Assembly: GCF_036373705.1 (NCBI RefSeq)
Contig: NC_089855.1
Coordinates: forward strand, 50,052,318-50,116,317
Reading direction: 5' to 3'
Length of the DNA stretch: 64,000 nt
Source of the DNA: Amia ocellicauda
Lineage: Eukaryota > Chordata > Actinopteri > Amiiformes > Amiidae
Position numbers and translations under genes: made by a program. The notes beneath the pieces were generated by a model. That model saw only the letters and a program-made list of their open reading frames with translations. It was not told the origin of the DNA and did no database searches. How positions within the stretch are numbered: position 1 is the first letter of the stretch; each line of letters starts with the position of its first letter. Below, in pieces: positions 40,330-52,392 of the stretch.

Positions 40330-42240
40330 TGAGGATTAGCTCACGTGGTAGAGCGCTCGCTTAGCATTGTAGCGTTATGTTGGGTGTATTTGGATAAGAG
40401 CATTTGGGCTCTGAGCTGAAGCACTGATCTAAAGAAAACCTCTCCCCCCCAAAGTTATCAGATTCCCTTAGCTCATCAGCTTGGAACTGGTTTGCATCAA
40501 AGTGACAGTTTTGGGGAGGATGGCACCAAGAAGAGGCCACATAGTTTGGAATTCTGCTATGAGATGTCTGGAGAAAGGGGCCTGTAGGTGATAAAAACTC
40601 TTTGAAGTGGACGAGAGCCGAAATCCCGACATAGAGCTACGAACCCAGGCCAACCGGCATTTCCAAAAGATGGCATGGATTGACATCAGTCATAAATCAA
40701 GCCCCCCTCCAATAGGACACTGGGGGCTGAAACCGAAATCCAATCTCAAAAACTCAAGAACCAATCACCTCTTGATCTGACAGACTATAAGGAACAGCGG
40801 GCAGTCTTTCTCGCTCTCTCTCACCTGAACCAGTAACTCGCTGCCACAGCTCAACCTGTAGCTTTGTTGCCAGAACCGGAACCAGAAACCAACTAAGTCT
40901 TTGCCGGCAACAGAAGAGTTAAACTGGGAGAAGGAGATTGAGCCGTACGAAGAATTCTTTTAAAGGACTTTATTAAATAAAGAACTTTACAGACTGCGCT
41001 GCCCGCCTGTGCCCACCTGATCAGTGGAGTTTTACAGCTGGACAATTGACTAAGTCGACTGTATACGAAAGTGTCAGTCATTTAAATAGCTATTTGAGTC
41101 TTAAGAAACTTGACCCTTGGAACAAACACGGCCCTGCTTTCCTCAAAGACTTTGTCTCCAAATAAGTACGGTGAGAGACCCTGCTTGCCAAGAAGATTTT
41201 GTGCACAACCTTGGAGCCTTCAAACCAGTGGAAAATCTGTTTGGAAACGACTCTACTTTCGCGAAACCCCAACTTCCAGGTGTATCGACTGAGTGGAAGT
41301 TCTTGGACAAAGCCGAACCGGACTGCCTTTGTTCCAAACCACACGGACCTCGTGCCGTGTGCTGTTATCTGAGCCCGAAGCCAGAGAGGCCTCTCTGCGA
41401 CGAAGTTCAGATAAGTTTAACAGTTTGGAGTTCATGATTCATGACATTTGAGAAATCAATTAGAAATGTTAATCTGTGATTCATAACTCTAGAATGTGTA
41501 ATATCATTTAGTTTTCTTAAATATAAATGTGTGTGGCATTAAACTGTTTTGTTGATAATTTTAGAAATAAAATCTGTCAACGCCGAGAAATATCTTCTCA
41601 TTCCTGTTTAACTGTTTAGTCTGAAATTGACACAAGTTAATAGACATTAGATTATTGGTGGCCCTGCCTATCCTTAATCATTGAATAATAATCAGTTAAG
41701 GGAAATTGTGGTAACAAGTAATGATAGGATCTTTCTCGGCACCTAAACGTGAATGAGACTGATATATATATATATAACGAGAAGTTACCTGACATAAATA
41801 CTAACCTGCGTAGTTATTTAATGTCTGACTAATAATACTAACGAGAGACTCACCTTCGTCTTACTAACCGGTATTGTAGTCAATGTGTTTATAACCTTTT
41901 TTGTTTAACGATTTGTGTTATCATATGTGATCCCACGGTCTTTGATTTTGTCACGGAAGTGATTTGTCTTCGATTTGTTGATCTAGAGTTGAATTGTAAT
42001 TAGTTTTTCCCTTTTGTATAATTAGTGTAGTGCTACATTTAGTCTTTGTTTTGAATACATTTGACAATTTATATCTTTGGAATTGGTGTCTGCGTCCAAT
42101 TATTACAGAAATTGAGTTCTACAAGATTCCAGGATTCGTGATAAGGTGTAACTATGAATTCACTTCTTTAATTGAAATGTATAAGTGTACCTTACGCTAC
42201 AGCATGCGAGAGGCAGCGGGATCGATGCCCGCATTCTCCA
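40330..42240 (+). pseudogene. tRNA-Ala(AGC) split by LTR-like insertion (U4)
   Basis: 5' part 40330-40367, 3' part 42202-42240, GCAT duplicated. Confidence 0.9.
40368..42201 (+). mobile_element. LTR-like element inside tRNA-Ala, U4
   Basis: 1,834 bp, same structure as in U2 and U3. Confidence 0.65.
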
Positions 42241-42444
42241 AGGCCTCAGGCGCTCGTGCCCCGGTTTCGGGGGAGAGTCGCTCACTTTTCTTGCCGCAGA
42301 CACAGGCACAAGGCATTGCCTGTTTGCCGTAAGGTTATCAGACACAACGCGCCGGCGACGGCTGCAGCATTAGAACGCCGGCTGGCCCTTCCGAAGTTCC
42401 CCAAAAACGACCGAGATGCCGCTTCGACGTCGTAACCCCAGGAA

Positions 42445-43089
42445 CGACCGCAAAGGCACTCCAACCCTCAATCTTCCGATCCGAAGTCAGACCGAATAGA
42501 CTGTATGATGTTTTAGATTAAAGATAGTATGCAGACCGAGCAAGTTAGATTTATCGAGCTAGCAAACAGCAATTGAGGCACCTGTTCGGGACGTACCCTG
42601 TAGAAATTCCTGTCAACGATAAAAGGATCAAACGGTGGAGAAAAAGCCCGCAGGATGTTTGTCAAAACTCTGTTTGTGGACTGAATGGCTTTCCCAGATT
42701 GGCAGGGACTGTTTTTGGTATTGACTGAGGGACAGTTGTAAAAGACAACCTCTCACCGGACCTCTGGCATACACCAAAGAAAGCCACCTCACCTCTCCCC
42801 CGGATCTCACAAAACACAATCCCCCCCGCCCCCAGGGAAGACAGACCGCAATCGGACTCGGGCTTGATTGGATGAACGGCCGCAAACATTCTATGTCATT
42901 TTCTTTTAAAGCTTCACTCGTGCTTGTAAAAAACCGAGGTCTCACTGAAAGAATGCCCTGACGTGGTTGCTTCCAAGCTAGCTGGTTTACAAAGTTCCTT
43001 TTCGCTTTAACGATGATTTCCAAGAAGGGAAATAATCTATCTGTAATCTGTCAACACAGGCACCTTCTTCTCCGTTAAGCCACGCGGTC
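42445..43089 (-). pseudogene. tRNA-Arg(TCG) relic split by a repeat (U4)
   Basis: 5' part starts at 43089, 3' part 42491-42445, with the insert between. Confidence 0.8.
42492..43056 (-). repeat. Dispersed repeat inserted in tRNA-Arg (U4)
   Basis: 565-bp copy, matching U3 and U5. Confidence 0.65.
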
Positions 43090-43245
43090 ACCACCAGGAA
43101 GGTGAACGCACCAGGCCGACCCGGAGTTTTCGCCAATTCGTCTCCAAGCCTCCCAAGAGGGAACATAAACAGGCCTTATTCGCAGACACAGGCCCTCACG
43201 CAGGGAGACCACCGGGTCACCGCCGCTGCCCCTGCCAAGGGCCCC

Positions 43246-43317
43246 AGGTCCCACCGAGACTTGAACTCGGATCGCTGGATTCAGAGTCCAGAGTGCTAAC
43301 CATTACACCTTGGAACC
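43246..43317 (-). tRNA. tRNA-Gln(CTG) with A8, U4
   Basis: Complete cloverleaf with the G-C form of pair 51-63. Position 8, almost always T in tRNA genes, is A here and in U5. This removes the T8-A14 tertiary pair and also alters the start of the A box, so function may be weakened. Confidence 0.85.
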
Positions 43318-43452
43318 AAGCCCGCTGACCACCTCTTGCCCGTGACGAAGGTTTCTGTTCTACGCACACGTCTCGCTCTGTCGCACGGCCAAGTCCCGAG
43401 TGAGCCAAGTTGCGCCCAGAGTGCTGCGTGTGGCGGGTCACTATCGGAGCCG

Positions 43453-43524
43453 TCCCTGGTGGTCTAGTGGTCAGGATTCGGCGCTCTCACCGCCACGGCC
43501 CGGGTTCGATTCCCGGTCAGGGAA
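43453..43524 (+). tRNA. tRNA-Glu(CTC), U4
   Basis: 72 nt, complete acceptor, anticodon CTC, fully paired T-arm (CCGGG/CCCGG). With U5 it is the best tRNA-Glu copy in the window. Confidence 0.95.
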
Positions 43525-43551
43525 AGTGGATCTGTTGCTCTTCCCCTAGGA

Positions 43552-43557
43552 CCTGTG
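43552..43557. other. Empty Polinton site (CCTGTG once), U4/U5 junction
   Basis: Second uninterrupted copy of the insertion site. Confidence 0.95.
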
Positions 43558-43847
43558 TGGTGCATTTTCTCTCTCTCTATCTGTGATTAAATCCTTACTT
43601 ATATACATATGTCCATGAACGTTTCTGGAGCTCATGTAAATCACATCACACGACGGGCGGTGGTCTTTTCGGTCACTTTGAAAGTTTTGCTCATGACAAT
43701 CCTTTTCTATTGCGGCACGATGGCTGCCACCGAGGAAGGAAAGTCGTCCGCAGTTGGCTGCAAGCTTGCCTGAAGCGCAGGAAAGGACTTACTCGCGACG
43801 TGCCACTTAAAGACTGAAGAAGTGGGGGTCGGCCTCACCGAGAGCCC

Positions 43848-45754
43848 TGAGGATTAGCTCACGTGGTAGAGTGCTCGCTTAGCATTGTAGCGTTATGTTG
43901 GGTGTATTTGGATAAGAGCATTTGGGCTCTGAGCTGAAGCACTGATCTAAAGAAAACCTCTCCCCCCCAAAGTTATCAGATTCCCTTAGCTCATCAGCTT
44001 GGAACTGGTTTGCATCAAAGTGACAGTTTTGGGGAGGATGGCACCAAGAAGAGGCCAAATAGTTTGGAATTCTGCTATGAGATGTCTGGAGAAAGGGGCC
44101 TGTAGGTGATAAAAACTCTTTGAAGTGGACGAGAGCCGAAATCCCGACATAGAGCTACGAACCCAGGCCAACCGGCATTTCCAAAAGATGGCATGGATTG
44201 ACATCAGTCATAAATCAAGCCCCCCTCCAATAGGACACTGGGGGCTGAAACCGAAATCCAATCTCAAAAACTCAAGAACCAATCACCTCTTGATCTGACA
44301 GACTATAAGGAACAGCGGACAGTCTTTCTCGCTCTCTCTCACCTGAACCAGTAACTCGCTGCCACAGCTCAACCTGTAGCTCTGTTGCCAGAACCGGAAC
44401 CAGAAACCAACTAAGTCTTTGCCGGCAACAGAAGAGTTAAACTGGGAGAAGGAGATTGAGCCGTACGAAGAATTCTTTTAAAGGACTTTATTAAATAAAG
44501 AACTTTACAGACTGCGCTGCCCGCCTGTGCCCACCTGATCAGTGGAGTTTTACAGCTGGACAATTGACTAAGTCGACTGTATACGAAAGTGTCAGTCATT
44601 TAAATAGCTATTTGAGTCTTAAGAAACTTGACCCTTGGAACAAACACGGCCCTGCTTTCCTCAAAGACTTTGTCTTCAAATAAGTACGGTGAGAGACCCT
44701 GCTTGCCAAGAAGATTTTGTGCACAACCTTGGAGCCTTCAAACCAGTGGAAAATCTGATTGGAAACGACTCTACTTTCGCGAAACCCCAACTTCCAGGTG
44801 TATCGACTGAGTGGAAGTTCTTGGACAAAGCCGAACCGCACTGCCTTTGTTCCAAACCACACGGACCTCGTGCCATGTGCTGTTATCTGAGCCCGTAGCC
44901 AGAGAGGCCTCTCTGCGACGAAGTTCAGATAATTTTAACAGTTTGGAGTTCATGATTCATGACATTTGAGAAATCAATTAGAAATGTTAATCTGTGATTC
45001 ATAACTCTAGAATGTGTAATATCATTTAGTTTTCTTAAATATAAATGTGTGTGGCATTAAACTGTTTTGTTGATAATTTTAGTAATAAAATCTGTCAACG
45101 CCGAGAAATATCTTCTCATTCCTGTTTAACTGTTTAGTCTGAAATTGACACAAGTTAATAGACATTAGATTATTGGTGGCCCTGCCTATCCTTAATCATT
45201 GAATAATAATCAGTTAAGGGAAATTGTGGTAACAAGTAATGATAGGATCTTTCTCGGCACCTAAACGTGAATGAGACTGATATATATATAACGAGAAGTT
45301 ACCTGACATAAATACTAACCTGCGTAGTTATTTAATGTCTGACTAATAATACTAACGAGAGACTCACCTTCGTCTTACTAACCGGTATTGTAGTCAATGT
45401 GTTTATAACCTTTTTTGTTTAACGATTTGTGTTATCATATGTGATCCCATGGTCTTTGATTTGGTCACGGAAGTGATTTGTCTTCGATTTGTTGATCTAG
45501 AGTTGAATTGTAATTAGTTTTTCCCTTTTGTATAATTAGTGTAGTGCTACATTTAGTCTTTGTTTTGAATACATTTGACAATTTATATCTTTGGAATTGG
45601 TGTCTGCGTCCAATTATTACAGAAATTGAGTTCTACAAGATTCCAGGATTCGTGATAAGGTGATACTATAAATTCACTTCTTTAATTGAAATGTATAAGT
45701 GTACCTTACGCTACAGCATGCGAGAGGCAGCGGGATCGATGCCCGCATTCTCCA
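43848..45754 (+). pseudogene. tRNA-Ala(AGC) split by LTR-like insertion (U5)
   Basis: 5' part 43848-43885, 3' part 45716-45754. The D-arm has T for C in GAGCGC. Confidence 0.9.
43886..45715 (+). mobile_element. LTR-like element inside tRNA-Ala, U5
   Basis: 1,830 bp with the same ends and GCAT flanks. Confidence 0.65.
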
Positions 45755-45958
45755 AGGCCTCAGGCGCTCATGCCCCGGTTGCGGGGGAGAGTCGCTCACT
45801 TTTCTTGCCGCAGACACAGGCGCAAGGCATTGCCTGTTTGCCGTAAGGTTATCAGACACAACGCGCCGGCGACGGCTGCAGCATTAGCACGCCGGCTGGC
45901 CCTTCCGAAGTTCCCCAAAAACGACCGAGATGCCGCTTCGACGTCGTAACCCCAGGAA

Positions 45959-46603
45959 CGACCGCAAAGGCACTCCAACCCTCAATCTTCCGATCCGAAG
46001 TCAGACCGAAGAGACTGTATGATGTTTTAGATTAAAGATAGTATGCAGACCGAGCAAGTTAGATTTATCGAGCTAGCAAACAGCCATTGAGGCACCAGTT
46101 CGGGACGTACCCTGTAGAAATTCCTGTCAACGATAAAAGGATCAAACGGTGGAGAAAAAGCCCGCAGGATGTTTGTCAAAACTCTGTTTGTGGACTGAAT
46201 GGCTTTCCCAGATTGGCAGGGACTGTTTTTGGTTTTGACTGAGGGACAGTTGTAAAAGACAACCTCTCACCGGACCTCTGGCATACACCAAAGAAAGCCA
46301 CCTCACCTCTCTCCCGGATCTCACAAAACACAATCCCCCCCGCCCCCAGGGAAGACAGACCGCAATCGGACTCGGGCTTGATTGGATGAACGGCCGCAAA
46401 CATTCTATGTCATTTTCTTTTAAAGCTTCACTCGTGCTTGTAAAAAACCGAGGTCTCACTGAAAGAATGCCCTGACGTGGTTGCTTCCAAGCTAGCTGGT
46501 TTACAAAGTTCCTTTTCGCTTTAACGATGATTTCCAAGAAGGGAAATAATCTATCTGTAATCTGTCAACACAGGCACCTTCTTCTCCGTTAAGCCACGCG
46601 GTC
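45959..46603 (-). pseudogene. tRNA-Arg(TCG) relic split by a repeat (U5)
   Basis: 5' part starts at 46603, 3' part 46005-45959. Confidence 0.8.
46006..46570 (-). repeat. Dispersed repeat inserted in tRNA-Arg (U5)
   Basis: 565-bp copy. Confidence 0.65.
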
Positions 46604-46759
46604 ACCACCAGGAAGGTGAACGCACCAGGCCGACCCGGAGTTTTCGCCAATTCGTCTCCAAGCCTCCCAAGAGGGAACATAAACAGGCCTTATTCGCAGA
46701 CACAGGCCCTCACGCAGGGAGACCACCGGGTCACCGCCGCTGCCCCTGCCAAGGGCCCC

Positions 46760-46831
46760 AGGTCCCACCGAGACTTGAACTCGGATCGCTGGATTCAGAG
46801 TCCAGAGTGCTAACCATTACACCTTGGAACC
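46760..46831 (-). tRNA. tRNA-Gln(CTG) with A8, U5
   Basis: As in U4, including the A at position 8; anticodon CTG and all stems intact. Confidence 0.85.
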
Positions 46832-46966
46832 AAGCCCGCTGCCCACCTCTTGCCCGTGACGAAGGTTTCTGCTATACGCACACGTCTCGCTCTGTCGCAC
46901 GGCCAAGTCCAGAGTGAGCCAAGTTGCGCCCAGAGTGCTGCGTGTGGCGGGTCACTTCCGGAGCCG

Positions 46967-47038
46967 TCCCTGGTGGTCTAGTGGTCAGGATTCGGCGCTC
47001 TCACCGCCACGGCCCGGGTTCGATTCCCGGTCAGGGAA
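46967..47038 (+). tRNA. tRNA-Glu(CTC), U5
   Basis: Complete 72-nt gene identical in layout to U4. It lies 33 bp upstream of Polinton B. Confidence 0.95.
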
Positions 47039-47065
47039 GGTGGATCTGTTACTCTTCCCCTAGGA

Positions 47066-47071
47066 CCTGTG
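47066..47071. repeat. Left target-site duplication of Polinton B (CCTGTG)
   Basis: Pairs with 62769-62774. Same bases and same unit position as for A. Confidence 0.95.
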
Positions 47072-47252
47072 AGTAGATAGTAGGGTTTTTTGGGCGCGGC
47101 CTATTTTGTTATGACGTATGCCCTAAGCTTATTAATATTCCTACGTCATAATTGGGGGGCGTGATTTTAGAGTTATTTCCTTAATTATTCCTACGTCATA
47201 TCCGTCAGAAAGTATACACCCCTAAAACCCTGAACAACAAGGCCACCCATAA
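47072..47252 (+). repeat. Left terminal inverted repeat of Polinton B
   Basis: 181 bp, inverse of 62588-62768, with the same TGACGTA-type motifs. Confidence 0.96.
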
Positions 47253-47374
47253 AGACCCACCCCCCCCCCTCTGAAGGCAACGCCCCGAAACTCTCCTCTC
47301 TATTTAAGACCCCGCGCTGCTTTTAGGCAATACCTCTTTAATTCTCAGCATCTGAAACATCCCGCTTCTTCAAC

Positions 47375-48085
47375 ATGTCCAGCGACATCAACATGAAACC
47401 CCGCAAGAAACAATCCCGGGCAAGGGTTCCTGTACTCACCAATTTGAAGATTGAACGCTCCTGGGTGTTGTTCTGGGGGGGTCGACGGGGTTACCGCTTT
47501 AAAAGGGATCCCAGCTATGTTGGAGTGGAGCTTTTTGCTTTGGGAGAGAAGGAGGGTACGTTGGAACCTTTTGAGACGGTGATTGAATACTCTTTTGAGG
47601 ACTGGTTGAAGGTGATGGCATGGAGAGACCTGGGGCTTGTGGATAAGACTCTAGAAGGCTTGCAAGAGGGTCCAAGAGAAGGCGAAACGGAGTCTCCGAC
47701 TCAGAGTTTTGAAAGGTGTAAATGGGAAAGCTTGCAGAACTACGGTACAGTGGTGAAGAGTCTATCTCTAACTACTGATCGTAAGGTTTTGTTTAGCAGT
47801 ACCCTGATTACAAACCCTATTGAAGGGGTTGTGGAGGATCCAGAAAAACAGGTTACTGAAATTATGTTTGACGCCGTGGACTGGCCGTTCTTGAAAGAGG
47901 TCATAAACTGTATAAATGATGGTTTTGACATCTTGACCAAATGTTCACAACTGGATTCTGTTAGAAGGAGAATATGCTGGATTATGGATTATATATCCCC
48001 CTTGAATGACGATGACGATGATAAAACAGACGACCTGTGGGGGGTTGGAGGGGGGTCTGACGGCTCAGGGTCTACTCTCTTCTAA
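47375..48085 (+). CDS. Polinton left-arm protein of unknown function, 236 aa (B)
   Basis: Same protein as at 3118-3828 in A, with one noticed residue difference (Lys for Glu in the SFERC region). Basic front and acidic tail retained. Confidence 0.75.
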   Translation: MSSDINMKPRKKQSRARVPVLTNLKIERSWVLFWGGRRGYRFKRDPSYVGVELFALGEKEGTLEPFETVIEYSFEDWLKVMAWRDLGLVDKTLEGLQEGPREGETESPTQSFERCKWESLQNYGTVVKSLSLTTDRKVLFSSTLITNPIEGVVEDPEKQVTEIMFDAVDWPFLKEVINCINDGFDILTKCSQLDSVRRRICWIMDYISPLNDDDDDKTDDLWGVGGGSDGSGSTLF

Positions 48086-48163
48086 GAGGGCGGTGTGTCG
48101 TGACGTAGTGAAGAGATAGGATAAAAGGCGCAACAATTCATTCATGGTTTAAAATTAAAGAGA

Positions 48164-49012
48164 ATGTCTTACCCGAAAGCTGCGGACGTCGACAGGCTCT
48201 ACAGGCCTCTTCAAACCCGGGATCACCCCTGGTTCTATTCCCCAGATTTTGTATACACTCCGGAACCCTCTGACTGCGGTTACCCTCCAAGACCTCAGAC
48301 CCCGGTCCCTCAGGACGAAACAACATGCGGAGCGATGGATGTCCAAATGAGTCTCGGGGATCCCCAGCCTCTGGAGCTCATGGAGGGCCTCGATTTTGCC
48401 GAACTGTCTACCGTCTGTGCGTCTCAGGAGGGGGTCAGTCCAATGGATGTAGAAACACCCCACAAACCACCAGGCGACCCAATGAGCATCGGACGGTCTC
48501 GGGGGCGTGATGAAGACACAGGATTTATGCCCGGGGTAGGTGTCCAAGTAAGCAGAGTGGTTAAAAGCACCCTGGTGTATATTCTGAGTGCTCTCATCGA
48601 CCGAGCTCTGAAAGAAGTCTGTCGGGGGTGTGAAGTGAATCACCCCAGTCAGTTGAGACACAGTTGTTTGTTTGAACCAGACCGTTACTATTTCCTGTTC
48701 TATTTCAACGTGTTTTACAGAAGACTGAACAAACCGTGGCTGAAACCGGCACTAATCAAGGCTCTGTCTTACTCCCACATACATGTCACTGCTGGACAAG
48801 TCCAGAAAATCATAGATGAGATTTTGCTGGAGCTGAAAAAGGAGCCGTTTATAATAGAGAAACTTGGGCAGCTGCTCAATGACCTGGATGAGCCAAGTAG
48901 AAAAACCGCTGGCAAGCTAAAAGCTTATTTCTTCCGTAAAGAAGTTAAAGCTGGGGGCAGCGACGAAGAATTCGACATCTACGCCACTGATTCAGACTCT
49001 GACCTGAACTAA
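48164..49012 (+). CDS. Polinton left-arm protein with Cys/His cluster, 282 aa (B)
   Basis: Same protein as at 3907-4755 in A with two noticed residue differences; the Cys/His cluster and acidic tail are unchanged. The TGACGTA and TATA-like sites before it are also kept. Confidence 0.75.
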   Translation: MSYPKAADVDRLYRPLQTRDHPWFYSPDFVYTPEPSDCGYPPRPQTPVPQDETTCGAMDVQMSLGDPQPLELMEGLDFAELSTVCASQEGVSPMDVETPHKPPGDPMSIGRSRGRDEDTGFMPGVGVQVSRVVKSTLVYILSALIDRALKEVCRGCEVNHPSQLRHSCLFEPDRYYFLFYFNVFYRRLNKPWLKPALIKALSYSHIHVTAGQVQKIIDEILLELKKEPFIIEKLGQLLNDLDEPSRKTAGKLKAYFFRKEVKAGGSDEEFDIYATDSDSDLN

Positions 49013-49024
49013 GGGACTTTGAAC

Positions 49025-49531
49025 ATGGGGAATGTTCTGGACTGCTGCTGCAACTGGTTCTGTCATCAACACTCTGCAGCTAACCTGAGAGCGCTATTAC
49101 ACCATGTGCTTGACAGAAAAGTAGCCAACGCGAGCCTTTTCTCTACAGATTTAACCATCGATGAGGATCAACTTTCAAACCTGGAAAAGTTAATGGTTGC
49201 TGTAACAAAGACCGGGGGGTACGAACACTGGGATGAAGCGCTCAAGGGGGCCAAGAATGATATTAGGCCATTTCATCAACATCTGTATGACCTTTTACTG
49301 AGCATGTTTAATACCCCTCTGTTTACTTTTAAAATAGGTCATATTGTTGTTTTATTTACATATGTAACTGAGGTGTGTGCCTACAAGATAAAGAAACAGG
49401 TATTTGTTGATATAGATCAAGTAACCAATCATCTGATTTCTTTTTGTCTGGACCGTAGAAAAAATTGTTGTGTATGTTATACTTTTCTCAAATGTCTAAA
49501 AAGGGGTATCTGCTCTCCTGAAGTTGAATAA
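49025..49531 (+). CDS. Small myristoylation-type protein, Bcl-2-like candidate (B)
   Basis: Identical protein to that at 4768-5274 in A, including Gly2, the Cys cluster and the BH1-like segment. Confidence 0.6.
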   Translation: MGNVLDCCCNWFCHQHSAANLRALLHHVLDRKVANASLFSTDLTIDEDQLSNLEKLMVAVTKTGGYEHWDEALKGAKNDIRPFHQHLYDLLLSMFNTPLFTFKIGHIVVLFTYVTEVCAYKIKKQVFVDIDQVTNHLISFCLDRRKNCCVCYTFLKCLKRGICSPEVE

Positions 49532-49587
49532 AAAACCTTGTATAAAAACTTTGCGCATAGTGTGGGTCTGTGTGTTTATTTGGCAGA

Positions 49588-50679
49588 ATGACTCGGCAAG
49601 CTCCCCAAATGCATGAACTATACTACAACCCAGCCAAGATTGGGGGTTTGGCGGGTAAGAAGGGTTTTCAAAGAGGACTCGCTGAGGCCGGCGTGAAGGT
49701 TAATGATGTGGTTGTTTCAGAATGGTTACGGGAACAAGACGCCTATACCTTACATAAACCTCTCAGGATTAACTTTAAAAGAAACCGTGTATATGCAACT
49801 GACATAGACTCACAATGCCAAATGGATCTAGTCGATATGTCAAATTTATCAAAACATAACAATGGTCACAAATTTATGTTGATGTGTATCGATGTGTTAT
49901 CAAAATATGCCTGGGCTCGCATTCTACATAATAAAACAGGTCGGGCGGTGACAAGGGCCTTTGAGGATATATTGTCCCAGGGACGATGTCCTAAAAAACT
50001 GCAGACTGATAAAGGAAAAGAGTTTCTCAACAGAGAATTTCAGAATCTACTGAAGAGACACAAAATACATCATTTCACCACCGGTAATGAGCTTAAGGCA
50101 TCGGTGGTGGAGAGGTTTAACCGCACCATAAAGACCAAAATGTGGAGATATTTTACAGCGGTCAACACGTTCAAGTATTTTGATAAAGTTCAGGATTTTA
50201 TCGATGCTTACAACCAAGGGTATCACGCCAGTATTAAAATGAAGCCTATAGATGTTGATCAAAGTAATTCTTTTAAGGTCTATAAAAAATTATACGGCCC
50301 ATTTATTAAGAAGGGGAAAACTACTTATAAGTTCAACATCGGTGATGTGGTTCGCGTTTCAAAGCTAAGGAGTACTTTTGCCAAAGGTTATGAACAAACA
50401 TTTTCTGACGAATATTTTACAGTTACCGAACAGGTGGCTAGAGACCCCCCCGTGTACCGGTTAAAAGACTATGACGGGGAGGATATAGAAGGAACGTTTT
50501 ACGAAGCCGAGTTACAAAAAATTATTGTGGGTAAAGACATTGTATACAGAGTTGAAAAGATATTAGCTGAGAAAACCCAGAACCGGAAAAAATATGTGTC
50601 GGTGAAATGGCTTGGATGGCCTGAAAAGTTCAATAGTTGGGTCCCGGAACAACAGGTTTGTGATATTCAAGCCTTATAA
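49588..50679 (+). CDS. Polinton integrase with chromodomain (B)
   Basis: Same 363-aa protein as in A with the DDE residues and chromodomain; one noticed difference lies in the chromodomain (Ser for Leu). The TATA box and poly(A) signal upstream are also kept. Confidence 0.95.
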   Translation: MTRQAPQMHELYYNPAKIGGLAGKKGFQRGLAEAGVKVNDVVVSEWLREQDAYTLHKPLRINFKRNRVYATDIDSQCQMDLVDMSNLSKHNNGHKFMLMCIDVLSKYAWARILHNKTGRAVTRAFEDILSQGRCPKKLQTDKGKEFLNREFQNLLKRHKIHHFTTGNELKASVVERFNRTIKTKMWRYFTAVNTFKYFDKVQDFIDAYNQGYHASIKMKPIDVDQSNSFKVYKKLYGPFIKKGKTTYKFNIGDVVRVSKLRSTFAKGYEQTFSDEYFTVTEQVARDPPVYRLKDYDGEDIEGTFYEAELQKIIVGKDIVYRVEKILAEKTQNRKKYVSVKWLGWPEKFNSWVPEQQVCDIQAL

Positions 50680-50683
50680 CAAC

Positions 50684-52391
50684 ATGCCCGCTGGTGTGAT
50701 GGGGTCATTACTTTCGATACTCAAGATGGAATCAGGAGGCTTCTACGTGACTCTACCCAGTAACGCCTCTCTCGATATATACCCTAAAAATGAAATATCC
50801 AGTTACACGGTACAATTTGGAAAATCTATAGATCTAAGGGGGTCGTGGGAAGTGGGGTTGGCGGAAATACAGTATCCTTACACTTGGGCTGTTTTACAAG
50901 ATAAGGATGCCACCTTCGCCATTTTTGACGATGTTAAAAAGAGTCAATGGACATTCACGATGCAAGGAGGTTATTATGACAATGTGGATACAATATTAGA
51001 TGAGATGCATAAACAGTTCTCAGAAGGCACCCCCAACATCAAGCTATATTACAACCCTATTAAAAACAGAGTGTACAAGGTGTCAAAACCTGGTATTAGC
51101 ATTCAAACCAAAGGACAACTGGGGCGTATATTAGGGTTCTATTCTGACACAGAGAGCAGGTTCTCAGAAGTGGTGGCACCCTTCCCGGCTGACATCAGTG
51201 GCGGCTTTTACACTCTTTATGTGTATACGGATATCATAACACACCAGAGGGTCGGGGATAGCTATGTCCCCCTTTTGAGAAATGTACTTATTAAAGGTAA
51301 AAACAATGACATGGTCACAATTACTTATGACAAGCCACACTACGTACCAGTCTCAAAGACCCACTTTGACCATGTTTTCACAGGTGGATGTGACCCTGGG
51401 AGATCGGCTCATTAGTCAAAGCAGCAATACTTACCCCTATAGGGCCATGATGGAGTGTATCCTTAATTATAGTGAGGAGACCCTAAGCAAACAGTTCAGC
51501 CCCGGCCTTTTCTTCAAAGACACCCCGGAAGCTATGGACGACCAGGATCCAGAGGGACTCAATAAGGGTTTGCAAAAAAGAACGGCCTTTTCAACAGAAG
51601 GGAGGACCTTTGAGCTAATGGGACATATTCATGCAGACATATTTTTCCAAGAAAAACTCATGCTCAACGGGGTAGACATTAAAATTAAAATGATCCGTAG
51701 TAAAAGTGCTTTTTGTCTGATGACCCCTGATACTGAAAAATATAAACTGACCATATTATCGGCCTCGCTGTTTGTGAAAAAAGTATCCGTCTCCCCGGCG
51801 GTTAAACTAGGACATGCGCAGGCTTTAATGACGGCAAACGCCAAGTACCCGATCGAAAGAGTCTATATGAAAGTCCACAGTATCCCCGCAGGGACACGGG
51901 TGATGAACCAGGAAAATCTGTTTCTAGGCCAGCTCCCAAAACAGGTTATTATAGGTCTCGTGGATAATGATGCATTTACCGGGGTTTACAACAAGAACCC
52001 CTTTAACTTTAAACATTATAACGCGGAATTTATAGCACTGTACGTCGATGGTGTGCAGGTTCCATCCAGACCTTTTCAACCTGACTTTGAAAACGGCAAC
52101 GCGGTTCGTGAATATTACAGTCTAGTACTGGCTACGGGTCGCCATCTCAAGGATCAACCTCTGCTGATCGATCGCCGGGAATACTGCAGCGGTTACACCC
52201 TGTACGGTTTCAACCTGACCCCTGACGAAGAGTGTGGACAACATTTTTCACTGATGAAGACGGGCAATATGCGTTTGGAGATGCGTTTCAAGCAGCCTCT
52301 ACCACGCACTGTAAATATGGTCGTGTATGCTGTGTTTGACAACATTATTGAGGTGAATCAGAGGAGAAACGTTCTGTATGATTATTATTAA
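50684..52391 (+). pseudogene. Minor and major capsid gene region, broken (B)
   Basis: Contains the conserved front and more of the body of the probable minor capsid protein, and most of the double-jelly-roll major capsid protein, both recognisable by the motifs described for A. The region is broken in this copy, so neither capsid gene is counted as whole. Confidence 0.85.
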
Positions 52392-52392
52392 A

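Larger units (their letters stand above)
40034..43551 (+). repeat. Tandem tRNA-cluster unit U4
   Basis: Complete unit, 3,518 bp, flanked on both sides by empty sites. No protein gene. Confidence 0.95.
43552..47071 (+). repeat. Tandem tRNA-cluster unit U5
   Basis: Complete unit ending at the CCTGTG on the left of Polinton B. No protein gene. Confidence 0.95.
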